A stretch of DNA of 64,000 bases from KK5 sp034043675 (lineage in GTDB: Bacteria; Pseudomonadota; Gammaproteobacteria; Burkholderiales; Burkholderiaceae_C). Both the position numbers and the translations under genes were made by a program. Each line of letters opens with the position of its first letter. Position 1 is the stretch's first letter. Positions 1 to 6,996 of this stretch are shown here, piece after piece. The notes under the pieces were generated by a model. It saw nothing but the letters and a program-made list of their open reading frames with translations, was not told the DNA's origin and searched no databases. The stretch is taken from NCBI RefSeq assembly GCF_034043675.1, contig NZ_JAXCLA010000003.1:1-64000 (forward strand). The letters are read 5' to 3'.

Positions 1-87
1 CTCGTTGTTCTTCTTCATCGCTCGACGCCACTGCAGTCGCGGAGCCAGCGGAGATCCTAAGCAGGATGGTCGACGCGTCGATCGTCA

Positions 88-107
88 GGGGTCAAGTCTT
101 GCTTGAC
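88..107. repeat. Short inverted repeat resembling a transposon end
   Basis: GTCAAG (91-96) and CTTGAC (102-107) flank TCTTG, preceded by GGG. From memory the GGGTCAAGTCTTGC string resembles the ends of IS200-like Y1 (REP-type) transposase elements. No transposase is visible here, so this is only a hint. The rest of 1-117 holds nothing I can assign. Confidence 0.25.
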
Positions 108-117
108 TCTTGGGGAA

Positions 118-188
118 GCCCTTGTAGTTGAAGCTGAGCCGCGGACCGAGGCCTGCCGAAGGACATCGGCTCGAGCAACAGGTTAGCC
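118..188 (-). other. Degenerate attC-like site after the SET cassette
   Basis: Directly after the SET gene stop, the minus strand reads GGCTAAC (182-188), a 6 of 7 match to the RYYYAAC integron core. It is followed by a stem in which GAGCCG and CGGCTC pair (136-141 with 167-172). The far core, expected near 118-125, is mutated and no GTTRRRY is recognisable. Position and stem fit a decayed attC, but the missing core makes this much weaker than the site at 639-695. Confidence 0.4.
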
Positions 189-189
189 A

Positions 190-627
190 TCACGAGGTAG
201 GTCCAGCGTCAAAAGGCGTGACGCCGGTTTGTTCAAACCAGTTGTCCTCGGACGACATTGGCTCACCAGCTGTGGCGTTGTAATTGATCGTGATTTCTTC
301 GTCTTGCCGGATGGCTACTGCGGCAACAAACACGAGATTCAGCCCATCCGGTGACGCTTTGTACCGGGAATTCGCGGGGTTAGCGTGGTTGTACATGCCG
401 CCATAACCCAAGGCGACAGCACTCACGCCATTCATTCCGGCCAGGACTCCCCAATGAAAAACAACCTTCTGAAGTTCTTCAGGCAGAAGTGAGTACGATG
501 TCTTGAGCTGCACGACCGGGCATACCTCGATTACGTCGCCCTCCGCGAGGGTGCACGACGCGAACACCCCACGTCCCTTTGCTGTGCCGGTGTCTCTGAT
601 ATATCCGAGCGATGGCTTCAGATCCAT
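190..627 (-). CDS. Small SET-domain protein, probable integron cassette gene
   Basis: This 145-residue protein is essentially a bare SET domain. Visible are GRGVFA (residues 18-23), the YNHANPAN core (79-86) and EEITINYN (110-117), which in SET lysine methyltransferases bind S-adenosylmethionine and form the pseudoknot and active-site tyrosine. No pre-SET domain or signal peptide is present. The substrate is unknown, and bacterial mini-SET proteins are mostly uncharacterised. The start ATG lies only 12 bases after an attC-like site and a degenerate attC follows the stop, which is the layout of an integron cassette. No convincing ribosome binding site is seen, as is common for cassette genes. 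Confidence 0.8.
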   Translation of the reverse strand: MDLKPSLGYIRDTGTAKGRGVFASCTLAEGDVIEVCPVVQLKTSYSLLPEELQKVVFHWGVLAGMNGVSAVALGYGGMYNHANPANSRYKASPDGLNLVFVAAVAIRQDEEITINYNATAGEPMSSEDNWFEQTGVTPFDAGPTS

Positions 628-638
628 TTGGACTTGAT

Positions 639-695
639 GACTAACGCCGAAATTCAGCGGGCGCCGAAGGCGTACGCTGGAATGCCCTGTTGGGC
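639..695 (-). other. attC recombination site of an integron cassette
   Basis: On the minus strand this 57-base element begins with GCCCAAC (R'') and ends with GTTAGTC (R'). The inner arms CCAGCG and CGCTG pair, and one arm carries an extra base (G680 on the plus strand), the extrahelical base that sets strand choice in attC sites. The centre, with GGCGCC and GGCG, is a plausible variable terminal structure. Length, core boxes, bulge and position at the end of a cassette gene all fit. The stop codon of the upstream cassette gene lies inside R'. The site is recognised by eye; no covariance search was run. Confidence 0.72.
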
Positions 696-1099
696 ATCAC
701 TGTTCGTACCGCGGGCATGCGATGCGTTGCCGTAAATAGTTCACCCAGCGAAAGACTCTCATGCCACAGATCAGCGAAGCGCACTTGGTAGCGGCGCTCC
801 ACCTGTTTGGCCAGAGTCTCCAATTCAAGGGCATCTGGCGTCCAACGACTGGGATAGAGCGCACGGTAGATTGCAAGCAGCGAATCTCCAGGGGCGAAGT
901 TCAGCCGCGAGGAAGAACGAAATGCAAACGCGTTGACGAAGACTTCCAGGAAATTCCGCAAATCTTGTTTGGACGCATCTGGGAAGGCTGTTCGCCACGC
1001 TGCGCCTTGGCAAGAGCGCGTGCCATACGGCGCTGGGGGCTGGGCACCAGATCGTAGTTCGCGGAACCAAGCGAGAAAACGCTCGAGTGCGGTTTTCAT
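641..1099 (-). CDS. Acyl-carrier-like hypothetical protein, first integron cassette
   Basis: A 152-residue protein of no firm family. Its middle reads like an acyl carrier protein helix, with DALELETLAKQVE followed by RFADLWHESLSLGELF where carrier proteins have a DSL serine and a final helix. The serine that would take phosphopantetheine is alanine here, so carrier activity is doubtful. The last residues (PNRAFQRTPSAPAEFRR) are encoded by the attC site itself, and the stop sits in its core box. I chose the ATG at 1099; a TTG at 1108 in the same frame is possible. A GTTGAGC core lies just upstream, as expected for the first cassette behind attI. Confidence 0.6.
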   Translation of the reverse strand: MKTALERFLAWFRELRSGAQPPAPYGTRSCQGAAWRTAFPDASKQDLRNFLEVFVNAFAFRSSSRLNFAPGDSLLAIYRALYPSRWTPDALELETLAKQVERRYQVRFADLWHESLSLGELFTATHRMPAVRTVMPNRAFQRTPSAPAEFRR

Positions 1100-1102
1100 G
1101 AT

Positions 1103-1125
1103 GCTCAACTAAAAATAGCCGTTTT
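1103..1125 (-). other. attI-like recombination core
   Basis: Minus-strand GTTGAGC (1103-1109) matches GTTRRRY and is preceded by an A/T-rich stretch, as in attI sites. It sits between the divergent integrase remnant and the first cassette, which is where attI belongs. Only the core is recognisable; the outer integrase-binding repeats cannot be identified by eye. Confidence 0.4.
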
Positions 1126-1206
1126 ATTCGGCCAGCGATAGTAGCCATCGACGTCGCCCAAATCAATCGACTCGATCCACTCCCCGCGAGGCGCATCCGC
1201 AAGTCG

Positions 1207-1224
1207 TTTTAGGCAAACCTAAAA
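1207..1224. promoter_or_regulatory. Perfect palindrome, DtxR/MntR-like operator or hairpin
   Basis: TTTTAGG and CCTAAAA are perfect inverted arms around CAAA, ending 8 bases before the ATG of the integrase remnant. The TTAGG-N4-CCTAA core resembles operators of DtxR/MntR-family metal regulators. No metal transporter follows it now. It could also be a weak hairpin; a plus-strand TTTT follows but the stem is A/T-rich. Confidence 0.4.
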
Positions 1225-1232
1225 TTTTCCGG

Positions 1233-1332
1233 ATGGATGAAGACGGTGCGCAACCGGCAGACGACGCGCGGAGTGGCGGCCGGCCTCCGCCGCGGTTGCT
1301 CGATCGGTTGCGCGAGCATCTGAGAACGAGGG
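1233..1332 (+). pseudogene. Remnant of integron integrase N-terminus
   Basis: From the ATG the plus strand encodes about 33 codons ending in PPPRLLDRLREHLRTR. This resembles the first helix of IntI integrases, where LLD-VRE-RLRHYS is typical. It then breaks off before the RHYS-RT motif and runs into a transposase-like tail in another frame. The catalytic tyrosine-recombinase core is absent, so no active integrase is made. Its divergent orientation from the cassettes and the adjacent attI-like core support the call; the short length limits confidence. Confidence 0.5.
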
Positions 1333-1461
1333 CGCTACTCCGCACGGGGCGCCTACTACCGTTGGCTGAGCACCCGCATGGATAAGGGCAAGGCCTTCAC
1401 GGCAGCGGCACACAAACTGGCTCGGCTGATCTACAGCTGGATGACACTGCGCCTCGACTAG
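1333..1461 (+). pseudogene. C-terminal fragment of an insertion-sequence transposase
   Basis: The plus frame ending at TAG 1459-1461 reads AYYRWLSTRMDKGKAFTAA and then AHKLARLIYSWM. From memory this is the conserved C-terminal end of IS110-type or related transposases. The rest of the transposase and its ends are missing, so this is a deletion remnant fused to the integrase fragment. The IS110 assignment is tentative. The following bases up to 1483 hold nothing recognisable. Confidence 0.45.
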
Positions 1462-1483
1462 TAATTCGCGTGTCTTGCGATGC

Positions 1484-2602
1484 CTAGCCCGACGAGCTGA
1501 GCCGCAGCGAGTTCTTCGGATCGCGGAACACCAGCGGGTGCTCAATCGGCGCGCCCATCTCGGCGCGCCGCACCGCCGCGGCCACCACCTCGTGCTGCGG
1601 GCTCTTCACGCAGACCGGATCGGCGGCGGCCGGGTCGTTCGCCAGCATGAAGGCCTGGCAGCGGCAGCCGCCGAGGTCCTGCTCGCGCTGGTCGCAGGAG
1701 GCGCAGGGCTCCTTCATCCAGCCGGTGCCGCGGTAGCGGTTGAAGCCCTCGGACTCGTACCAGATCTCGCGCAGCGGCATCTCGCGTACGTTCGGGAAGG
1801 CCAGGCCCGGCAGCATCTTGGCGGTGTGGCAGGGCAGCGCCGTGCCGTCGGGCGTGACGGTGAGGAACATCTTGCCCCAGCCGTTGACGCACTTCTTCGG
1901 CTTGCCCTCGTGATAGTCCGGCGCGACGAAGAAGATGCGCATCTTCTCGCCCAGGCGGGCGCGCCAGACCTCGGCCACCGCCTCGGCATGCTGCAGCTGC
2001 TCGCGCGTGGGCAGCAGCGCATCGCGGTTGTGCAGGGCCCAGGAGTAGTACTGCGTGTTCGCAAGCTCCAGGTACTCGGCGCCCAGCTCGGCCGCCATGC
2101 CGATGATCCGGTCGATGTGGTCGATGTTCATCCGGTGCAGCACGACGTTCATCACCATCGGCCAACCCTGGTCCTTGATCAACCGGGCCACGCGGTGCTT
2201 CAGCTCGAAGGTCTTGGTGTGCGAGAGGAAGTCGTTCATCTCGCGGGTCGAGTCCTGGAATGAGAGCTGCACGTGGTCGAGCCCCGCAGCCTTCAGCGCG
2301 CGAGCGCGCGCCTCGGTGAGGCCCACACCGCTGGTCAGCAGGTTCGTGTAGTAGCCGAGGCGGCGTGCCTCGGCCACGATCTCTTCCAGGTCGTCGCGCA
2401 GCAGCGGCTCGCCGCCGGACAGGCCGCACTGCACCGCGCCCATCTCGCGGCCCTGGCGCAGCACGCGCAGCCAGTCCTCGGTGCTCAGCTCCTGCGGCTG
2501 CTTGGCGAAATCGACCGGGTTGTAGCAAAACACGCAGTGCAAGGGGCAGCGGTAGGTCAGCTCCGCGAGCAGCCACAAGGGAGGACCGATGCTGTTGCTC
2601 AC
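1484..2602 (-). CDS. pqqE: PQQ biosynthesis radical SAM enzyme PqqE
   Basis: PqqE links the glutamate and tyrosine side chains of the PqqA peptide, the first carbon-carbon bond of pyrroloquinoline quinone. The radical SAM cluster motif is in CPLHCVFCYNP near residue 20, and the C-terminal SPASM cysteines are in CASCDQREQDLGGCRC near residues 310-325. Length (372 residues) is normal. The start is a GTG whose GTGA overlaps the pqqD stop, implying translational coupling. It is the last gene of a pqqABCDE operon, and no pqqF/G protease follows. The downstream DNA is integron and transposon debris, so the operon may have been cut at this edge. Confidence 0.96.
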   Translation of the reverse strand: MSNSIGPPLWLLAELTYRCPLHCVFCYNPVDFAKQPQELSTEDWLRVLRQGREMGAVQCGLSGGEPLLRDDLEEIVAEARRLGYYTNLLTSGVGLTEARARALKAAGLDHVQLSFQDSTREMNDFLSHTKTFELKHRVARLIKDQGWPMVMNVVLHRMNIDHIDRIIGMAAELGAEYLELANTQYYSWALHNRDALLPTREQLQHAEAVAEVWRARLGEKMRIFFVAPDYHEGKPKKCVNGWGKMFLTVTPDGTALPCHTAKMLPGLAFPNVREMPLREIWYESEGFNRYRGTGWMKEPCASCDQREQDLGGCRCQAFMLANDPAAADPVCVKSPQHEVVAAAVRRAEMGAPIEHPLVFRDPKNSLRLSSSG

Positions 2603-2853
2603 TGCGCAACCACCCAGCGCTGCTTCTGCGCGATCTCGATGAAGGAGCGCACCTCGGGCTCCAGGCCCTTGGCGTTGAAGGCCTGCTCCAGCTCGGCCAC
2701 GATCGCCTCGATGCTGCGCTCGCCGTCGCAGCGCAGCAGGATCTGCGCGGCGCTGGGGTTCAGCTTCACCATGCCCTCCGGGTAGAGCAGTACGTGTGCG
2801 TCCTGCGCAGGCTCGAACTGCAGCCGGAAGCCGGGGCCGATACGCGGGTTCAT
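2599..2853 (-). CDS. pqqD: PqqA-binding peptide chaperone PqqD
   Basis: PqqD is a small RiPP recognition element that holds PqqA and presents it to PqqE. The 84-residue protein has the family pattern, with LYPEGMVKLNPSAAQIL in the strand/helix region and a C-terminal helix (FIEIAQKQRWV). The start ATG overlaps the pqqC stop (ATGA) and its own stop overlaps the pqqE GTG, so the three genes are translationally coupled. Confidence 0.95.
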   Translation of the reverse strand: MNPRIGPGFRLQFEPAQDAHVLLYPEGMVKLNPSAAQILLRCDGERSIEAIVAELEQAFNAKGLEPEVRSFIEIAQKQRWVVAQ

Positions 2854-3563
2854 GGATTGCTAACGCCGTACTTCAGCGCCATCGCATCGTTCATCGCCCA
2901 GAGGATGTCGAGCTTGAACTGCAGCACCTCCAGCGCCCGCTCCTGCTGCGCGCGGGTGGTGAAGTGATCGAGCGTGACGGCCAGGCCCTGCTCCACGTCG
3001 CGCCGCGCCTGGCTGACGCGGCTGCGGAAGTAGTGCAGGCCGCCGGGCTCGATCCAGCCGTAGTGCTCGGGCCAGGTGGCGAGGCGCTGCTTGTGGATCT
3101 CCGGCGCGAACAGTTCGGTCAGCGAGGAGCAGACCGCCTCCTGCCAGGGCGCGCGCCGCGCGAAGTTCACATAGGCATCGACGGCGAAGCGCAGCGCCGG
3201 GATCACGTGGCGCTGGTCCTGCACCTCCTCGCGCGTCAGGCCCACCGCATCGGCCAGGCGCAGCCAGGCCTCGATGCCGCCAGGATCGGTGATGCCGTTC
3301 AGCTCGAAGCCGTCATGGTCGAGGATGCGCTGCACCCAGCCGCGGCGCACGGCCGCATCGGGGCAGTTGGACATCACCGCCGCATCCTTGATCGGGATGG
3401 CGATCTGGTAGTAGAAACGGTTCGCCACCCAGCCGCGCACCTGCTCGGGCGTGGCGCGGCCGGTGTTGAGCATCACGTTGAACGGGTGGTGGATGTGATA
3501 GCTGCGCCCGCGCTCGCGCAGTTGCTGCTCGAACTCGATGCGGTTCCAGGGGGTGGCTGTCAT
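2850..3563 (-). CDS. pqqC: Pyrroloquinoline-quinone synthase PqqC
   Basis: PqqC performs the final cofactor-free eight-electron oxidation and ring closure to PQQ. The 237-residue protein carries HPFNVMLNTG, WVANRFYYQIAIPIKDA and the RRGWVQRILDHDG block typical of the family, a heme-oxygenase-like helical fold. The ATG at 3563 was chosen because it overlaps the pqqB stop (ATGA); the frame stays open upstream without homology. It lies between pqqB and pqqD. Confidence 0.96.
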   Translation of the reverse strand: MTATPWNRIEFEQQLRERGRSYHIHHPFNVMLNTGRATPEQVRGWVANRFYYQIAIPIKDAAVMSNCPDAAVRRGWVQRILDHDGFELNGITDPGGIEAWLRLADAVGLTREEVQDQRHVIPALRFAVDAYVNFARRAPWQEAVCSSLTELFAPEIHKQRLATWPEHYGWIEPGGLHYFRSRVSQARRDVEQGLAVTLDHFTTRAQQERALEVLQFKLDILWAMNDAMALKYGVSNP

Positions 3564-4465
3564 GTGTTGATCCGCAGGCCGTCCTCGCAGACCTCGATGC
3601 CGGCGCGCGCCAAGGTGGCGCGCTCGGCCGAGTCTTCGTCGAGGATCGGGTTGGTGTTGTTGATGTGGATCAGCAGGCGCCGCGTGCGCGCAGGCAGCCG
3701 GCCCATCCACTCGATCATGCCGCCCGGGCCGGACTGCGGCAGGTGGCCGATGTCGCGGGCAGTCTTGGCGGAGAGGCCCAGGCGGGGCATCTCGTCGTCG
3801 GTCCAGAAGGTGCCGTCAACCAGCACCAGGTCGGCGCCGGCCATCGCATCGAAGACCGGCGGCGTGATCTCGCCCAGGCCGGGCGCGTAGAACACGGTGC
3901 TGCGGCCGTCGCGGATCAGCAGGCCGATGTTGTCACCCGGGATCGGCGCCTCGCGGCGCGGCGAATAGGGCGCCGGCTTGCTGGACAGCGGCAGCGCCTG
4001 CAGGCTCAGGCCAGCGATTTCGAAGCGCGTGCCGTCCAGCGGAATCGCCTGGCGCTGCACGCCGCAATAGTGCGCCAGCACGCGCAGGATCGGGTTGCCG
4101 GTGGACAGGTCCTCGGCCACCGGATCGGTGCACCACAGCGGCAACGGCGTGCCGCGCTCGCGCAGCATGAAGAGGCCGGTCGCGTGGTCCACCTGGCCGT
4201 CCATCAGCACGACGCCGGCGATCGCCGTGTCGCGGATCGAGCGGGCCGGCTGCAGCTCGGGCCGCGCGCGGATCTGCTCCAGGATGTCGGGCGAGGCATT
4301 GAAAAGCACGCCGTCCTCGCCTTCGTCCGGGCGGATGAAGATCGAGGACTGCGTGCGGGGCTTCGCGCGCACCGTGCCGGAACGGACACCGGCGCAGTTG
4401 CGGCAGTTGCAGTTCCACTGCGGAAAGCCGCCGCCGGCGGCCGAGCCGAGCACGGTGATGCGCAT
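3560..4465 (-). CDS. pqqB: PQQ biosynthesis protein PqqB
   Basis: PqqB is a metallo-beta-lactamase-fold protein that hydroxylates the cross-linked tyrosine intermediate. The 301-residue protein begins with MRITVLGSAAGGGFPQWNC and an N-terminal CNCRNC, has the GHLPQSGPGGM segment and ends in RRLLIHINNTNPI, all typical of the family. It follows pqqA by 7 bases, and its stop overlaps the pqqC start. Confidence 0.96.
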   Translation of the reverse strand: MRITVLGSAAGGGFPQWNCNCRNCAGVRSGTVRAKPRTQSSIFIRPDEGEDGVLFNASPDILEQIRARPELQPARSIRDTAIAGVVLMDGQVDHATGLFMLRERGTPLPLWCTDPVAEDLSTGNPILRVLAHYCGVQRQAIPLDGTRFEIAGLSLQALPLSSKPAPYSPRREAPIPGDNIGLLIRDGRSTVFYAPGLGEITPPVFDAMAGADLVLVDGTFWTDDEMPRLGLSAKTARDIGHLPQSGPGGMIEWMGRLPARTRRLLIHINNTNPILDEDSAERATLARAGIEVCEDGLRINT

Positions 4466-4472
4466 GCCGCCT

Positions 4473-4547
4473 TCAGCGAGCAGCCGAGTAGGCCGTGATC
4501 TCGAAGCCGAAGCGGAAGTCTTGGGCGGTCGGGGTGGTCCAGGTCAT
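4473..4547 (-). CDS. pqqA: PQQ precursor peptide PqqA
   Basis: This is a 24-residue peptide, too short for most gene callers. It has the required Glu16 and Tyr20 (E-I-T-A-Y) that become the PQQ backbone, preceded by the aromatic leader FRFGF. The start at 4547 follows a strong AAGGAGA at normal spacing. It heads the operon, and the region up to 4723 is the divergent promoter shared with the sensor kinase gene. Confidence 0.96.
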   Translation of the reverse strand: MTWTTPTAQDFRFGFEITAYSAAR

Positions 4548-4650
4548 CGTGGTCTCCTTGTGAATGGATGAAGCGGGACGCTTCTGCATCCCGTAGACCA
4601 TGCTCCCGCCGATCGGTGCGGCGGGCCAGCCGCGTCCCTTGATTCGCCCC

Positions 4651-4665
4651 TCATGAAAATCATGA
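4651..4665. promoter_or_regulatory. Palindrome in the pqqA / sensor-kinase divergent promoter
   Basis: TCATGA-AAA-TCATGA is a perfect 15-base palindrome about 60 bases before the kinase start and 105 before pqqA. A dyad in a divergent promoter next to a LuxR-type regulator gene is a natural candidate for that regulator's site; this is inference. Confidence 0.4.
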
Positions 4666-4666
4666 A

Positions 4667-4687
4667 TCACCCCGAGGGTCACCCCGA
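4667..4687. promoter_or_regulatory. Tandem 9-base direct repeat in the divergent promoter
   Basis: TCACCCCGA occurs twice (4667-4675 and 4679-4687) with a 12-base period, next to the palindrome at 4651. This could be a second regulator-binding element. No function is shown. Confidence 0.3.
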
Positions 4688-4723
4688 TCCGATAGGCCAA
4701 GGCCCTGGCTACCATCGCTGACC

Positions 4724-6046
4724 ATGACCCTGCGCAGCCGCATCAACCTGATCGTCGCCTCGCTGACCCTGCTCTTCGTGGCGGCGATCGTCGTGCTGCA
4801 GCTGCGCAGCATGCGCGAATCGGTGCACGAAGAGGTGGTGGCCGCGAACCTGGTGGCCACGCAGCTGCTGCAGCGCAACGCGATGCTCTACGGTGCCCAG
4901 GGCATCCCGGCGATCCTGGCCTACCTGCAGGGCGTCGGCCGCGTGCGCTCGAACGACATCGTGCTGTACGACGACCAGGGCAAGGTGCTCTACCGCTCGC
5001 CGCCCTCGCGCTACAAGGCCGGCCGCGATGCGCCCGACTGGTTCGATGCGCTGATCACGCCGCCGCCCTCGGTGCAGGCGATCGCCTTCCCCGGCGGGCG
5101 ACTGGTGACGGAGACCAATGCCTCGCGCGCCGCCATCGATGCCTGGGACTACATGACGGTGCTGTGCGGCGGAGCGGCTGTGATGCTCGTCGTCGTCAAT
5201 GCGCTGGTGTTCTGGCTGGTCGGCCGCACGGCGCGGCCCTTCGCACAGATCGCCGCCGCGCTGGACGAGGTGGAAGCCGGTCGGCTGGACGGCGCGCTGC
5301 CGCCGCTGCCCGGTACCGAGGCGCGAATGATCGGCGCAGCCTTCAACCGGATGGTGGCGCGCCTGCGGGCTAACCTCGAGACCGAGCGGCGTCTGGCCGA
5401 CAACCGTGAACTGAACCGCTGGCTGGAGGCCGAGCTGGAACAGGAGCGCCGCCGCATCGCCCGCGAGCTGCACGACGAGCTGGGCCAGTCGGTCACGGCG
5501 ATGCACAGCATGGCCGTCTCGATCACCCAGCGCACCCAGGGCGTCGACCCGCAGGCCGAGCAGGCGGCGCGGCTGATCGCCGACGAATCGGCGCGGCTCT
5601 ACGAGGCGATGCACGGCATCGTGCCGCGGCTGGCGCCGCTGGTGCTGGACCGCCTGGGCCTGGCCGACGCGCTGGCCGACCTGGTCGAGCGCACACGCCG
5701 CAGCCAGCCGGCGCTGGCGATCGAGCTGGACATGCGCCTGGGCGAGGCCCCGCTGGACGGCGACACGGCGCTGGCGCTCTACCGTGGCGCGCAGGAGGCG
5801 GTGACGAACGCCCTGCGCCACGGCCAGGCGACGCACATCCGCATCGCACTGGATCGCGTCGGAGACACGGTGACGCTGACGGTCACCGACGACGGCCGCG
5901 GCCTGCCGGCTGAAGCCGCGCCGGCCGCCGGCCATCACGGGCTGCGCTGGCTGGCCGAGCGGGCGGAGGGCCTGGGCGGGCAAGTGAAGGTGAGCAACCG
6001 CGCAGGCGGCGGGGTGGAACTGCGGATGGAGCTCTCGGCGCGATGA
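4724..6046 (+). CDS. MoxY-like sensor histidine kinase
   Basis: A 440-residue NarL-group sensor kinase. It has a transmembrane helix at about residues 8-27, a periplasmic LapD/MoxY-type sensor region (30-145), a second helix (about 148-168) and a HAMP linker. The HisKA_3 dimerisation helix RRRIARELHDELGQS has phospho-acceptor His250. The ATPase domain carries EAVTNALRHG and DDGRGL. The stop overlaps the response regulator start (ATGA). Divergent from pqqA, it resembles MoxY-type kinases that control PQQ-dependent alcohol or methanol oxidation. The signal is unknown, and no PQQ dehydrogenase gene is in the window. Confidence 0.85.
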   Translation: MTLRSRINLIVASLTLLFVAAIVVLQLRSMRESVHEEVVAANLVATQLLQRNAMLYGAQGIPAILAYLQGVGRVRSNDIVLYDDQGKVLYRSPPSRYKAGRDAPDWFDALITPPPSVQAIAFPGGRLVTETNASRAAIDAWDYMTVLCGGAAVMLVVVNALVFWLVGRTARPFAQIAAALDEVEAGRLDGALPPLPGTEARMIGAAFNRMVARLRANLETERRLADNRELNRWLEAELEQERRRIARELHDELGQSVTAMHSMAVSITQRTQGVDPQAEQAARLIADESARLYEAMHGIVPRLAPLVLDRLGLADALADLVERTRRSQPALAIELDMRLGEAPLDGDTALALYRGAQEAVTNALRHGQATHIRIALDRVGDTVTLTVTDDGRGLPAEAAPAAGHHGLRWLAERAEGLGGQVKVSNRAGGGVELRMELSAR

Positions 6047-6702
6047 GCAGCAACAAGGAGAGTCGCTTGCGTGTGATGCTCGTGGACGACCATGCGCTGG
6101 TGCGCATGGGTTTTCGGATGCTGCTGGCCAACCATCCGGAGATCGAGGTGGTGGCCGAAGCCGACACCGGCGAGCAGGCCTGCGCAGATTACCCGCGTGC
6201 GCAGCCGGACGTTGTCGTGATGGACCTCACCATGCCCGGCATGGGCGGGCTGGAGGCGGTGCGGCGGCTGCTCGCCCAGGATCCGAAGGCGCGCGTGCTG
6301 GCGCTGTCGGCTCACGAAGACACGGCCCATCCGCGCCGCGTGCTGCGGGCCGGCGCTTTAGGCTACCTCGCCAAGCGCAGCGCGCCGGAGGCTCTGCTGG
6401 AGGCCATCCGAGCGGTGGCCGCTCACAAGCCTTATGTGGATGCGCACACGGCGCAGGCGCTGGCTGTGGCGGACATCCAGGGCGGCAGCAGCAATCCGGC
6501 GGACGCGCTGAGCGAGCGCGAGTTCTCGGTCTTCCTGCAGCTGGCCCAAGGCCTCGGCGTGGCGCAGATCGCCGAGAACCTGAAGATCTCGCCGAGCACC
6601 GTCGGCACGCATCTGTTCCACGTCAAGCAGAAGCTGGGTGCCAGCAATCAGTCGGAGCTGACCTTGGTGGCGCTGCGCTGGGGCCTGATCGATGCGGCCT
6701 GA
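6043..6702 (+). CDS. LuxR/NarL-family response regulator (MoxX-like)
   Basis: This 219-residue regulator has a receiver domain with the phospho-acceptor in VVMDLTMPGMGG (Asp61), the conserved Lys in GYLAKRSAPEALL, and a C-terminal LuxR helix-turn-helix (LSEREFSVFLQLAQGLG, then KISPSTVGTHLFHVKQKLG). It is translationally coupled to the kinase upstream. With its partner it most likely regulates the pqq genes and PQQ-dependent dehydrogenases located elsewhere, as related regulators do; that target is inferred from the divergent layout. Confidence 0.85.
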   Translation: MSSNKESRLRVMLVDDHALVRMGFRMLLANHPEIEVVAEADTGEQACADYPRAQPDVVVMDLTMPGMGGLEAVRRLLAQDPKARVLALSAHEDTAHPRRVLRAGALGYLAKRSAPEALLEAIRAVAAHKPYVDAHTAQALAVADIQGGSSNPADALSEREFSVFLQLAQGLGVAQIAENLKISPSTVGTHLFHVKQKLGASNQSELTLVALRWGLIDAA

Positions 6703-6945
6703 TCAGCAGGTAGCGGTCTTGGTGTCGCAGACGGCCCGGGCCAGCTGCGTGCCGTCCTGGCTGCGGCGGCCTTCGACGATCACCGTCGGCAGCGTCTGCA
6801 CACGGCGGCCTTCGACTACCACGCGCTCCAGCTTGACCACCTGCGGCCGGGCGGCCGGCGCTTCGGGTGCGGCCTCCAGCACGAGGCTGGCGGCAGCGCC
6901 GGCGACGGCGATCAGGGTGGTGGCGAAGAGGGCGGTGGTGTTCAT
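6703..6945 (-). CDS. Small secreted protein with duplicated VVVEGR/LPTVIVEG motif
   Basis: An 80-residue protein of unknown function. An N-terminal signal-like stretch (about 1-28) leads into a short mature part in which RVVVEGRRVQTLPTVIVEGRR contains two similar strand motifs, and the tail ends in CDTKTATC with a possible disulfide. A second protein in this window (17504-17743) shares the signal peptide and the VVV-G-x(5-6)-LPTVVV-G pattern. It converges on the response regulator gene with no gap between stops. Confidence 0.65.
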   Translation of the reverse strand: MNTTALFATTLIAVAGAAASLVLEAAPEAPAARPQVVKLERVVVEGRRVQTLPTVIVEGRRSQDGTQLARAVCDTKTATC

Positions 6946-6996
6946 GGTGGCTTCCTCGTGTTCGGCGGGCGTCTGGGCTCGGTGCCTCGTTGTTCA

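Noticed and set aside
1207..1224. Rho-independent terminator reading of the TTTTAGG dyad
   Set aside because: The stem is A/T-rich with only two G-C pairs in each arm, too weak for an intrinsic terminator; an operator is more plausible.
1475..2263. Long plus-strand open frame opposite pqqE
   Set aside because: It is the antisense of a conserved gene; its composition (Arg/Ala/Leu/His-rich) and lack of domains are typical of GC-rich shadow frames.
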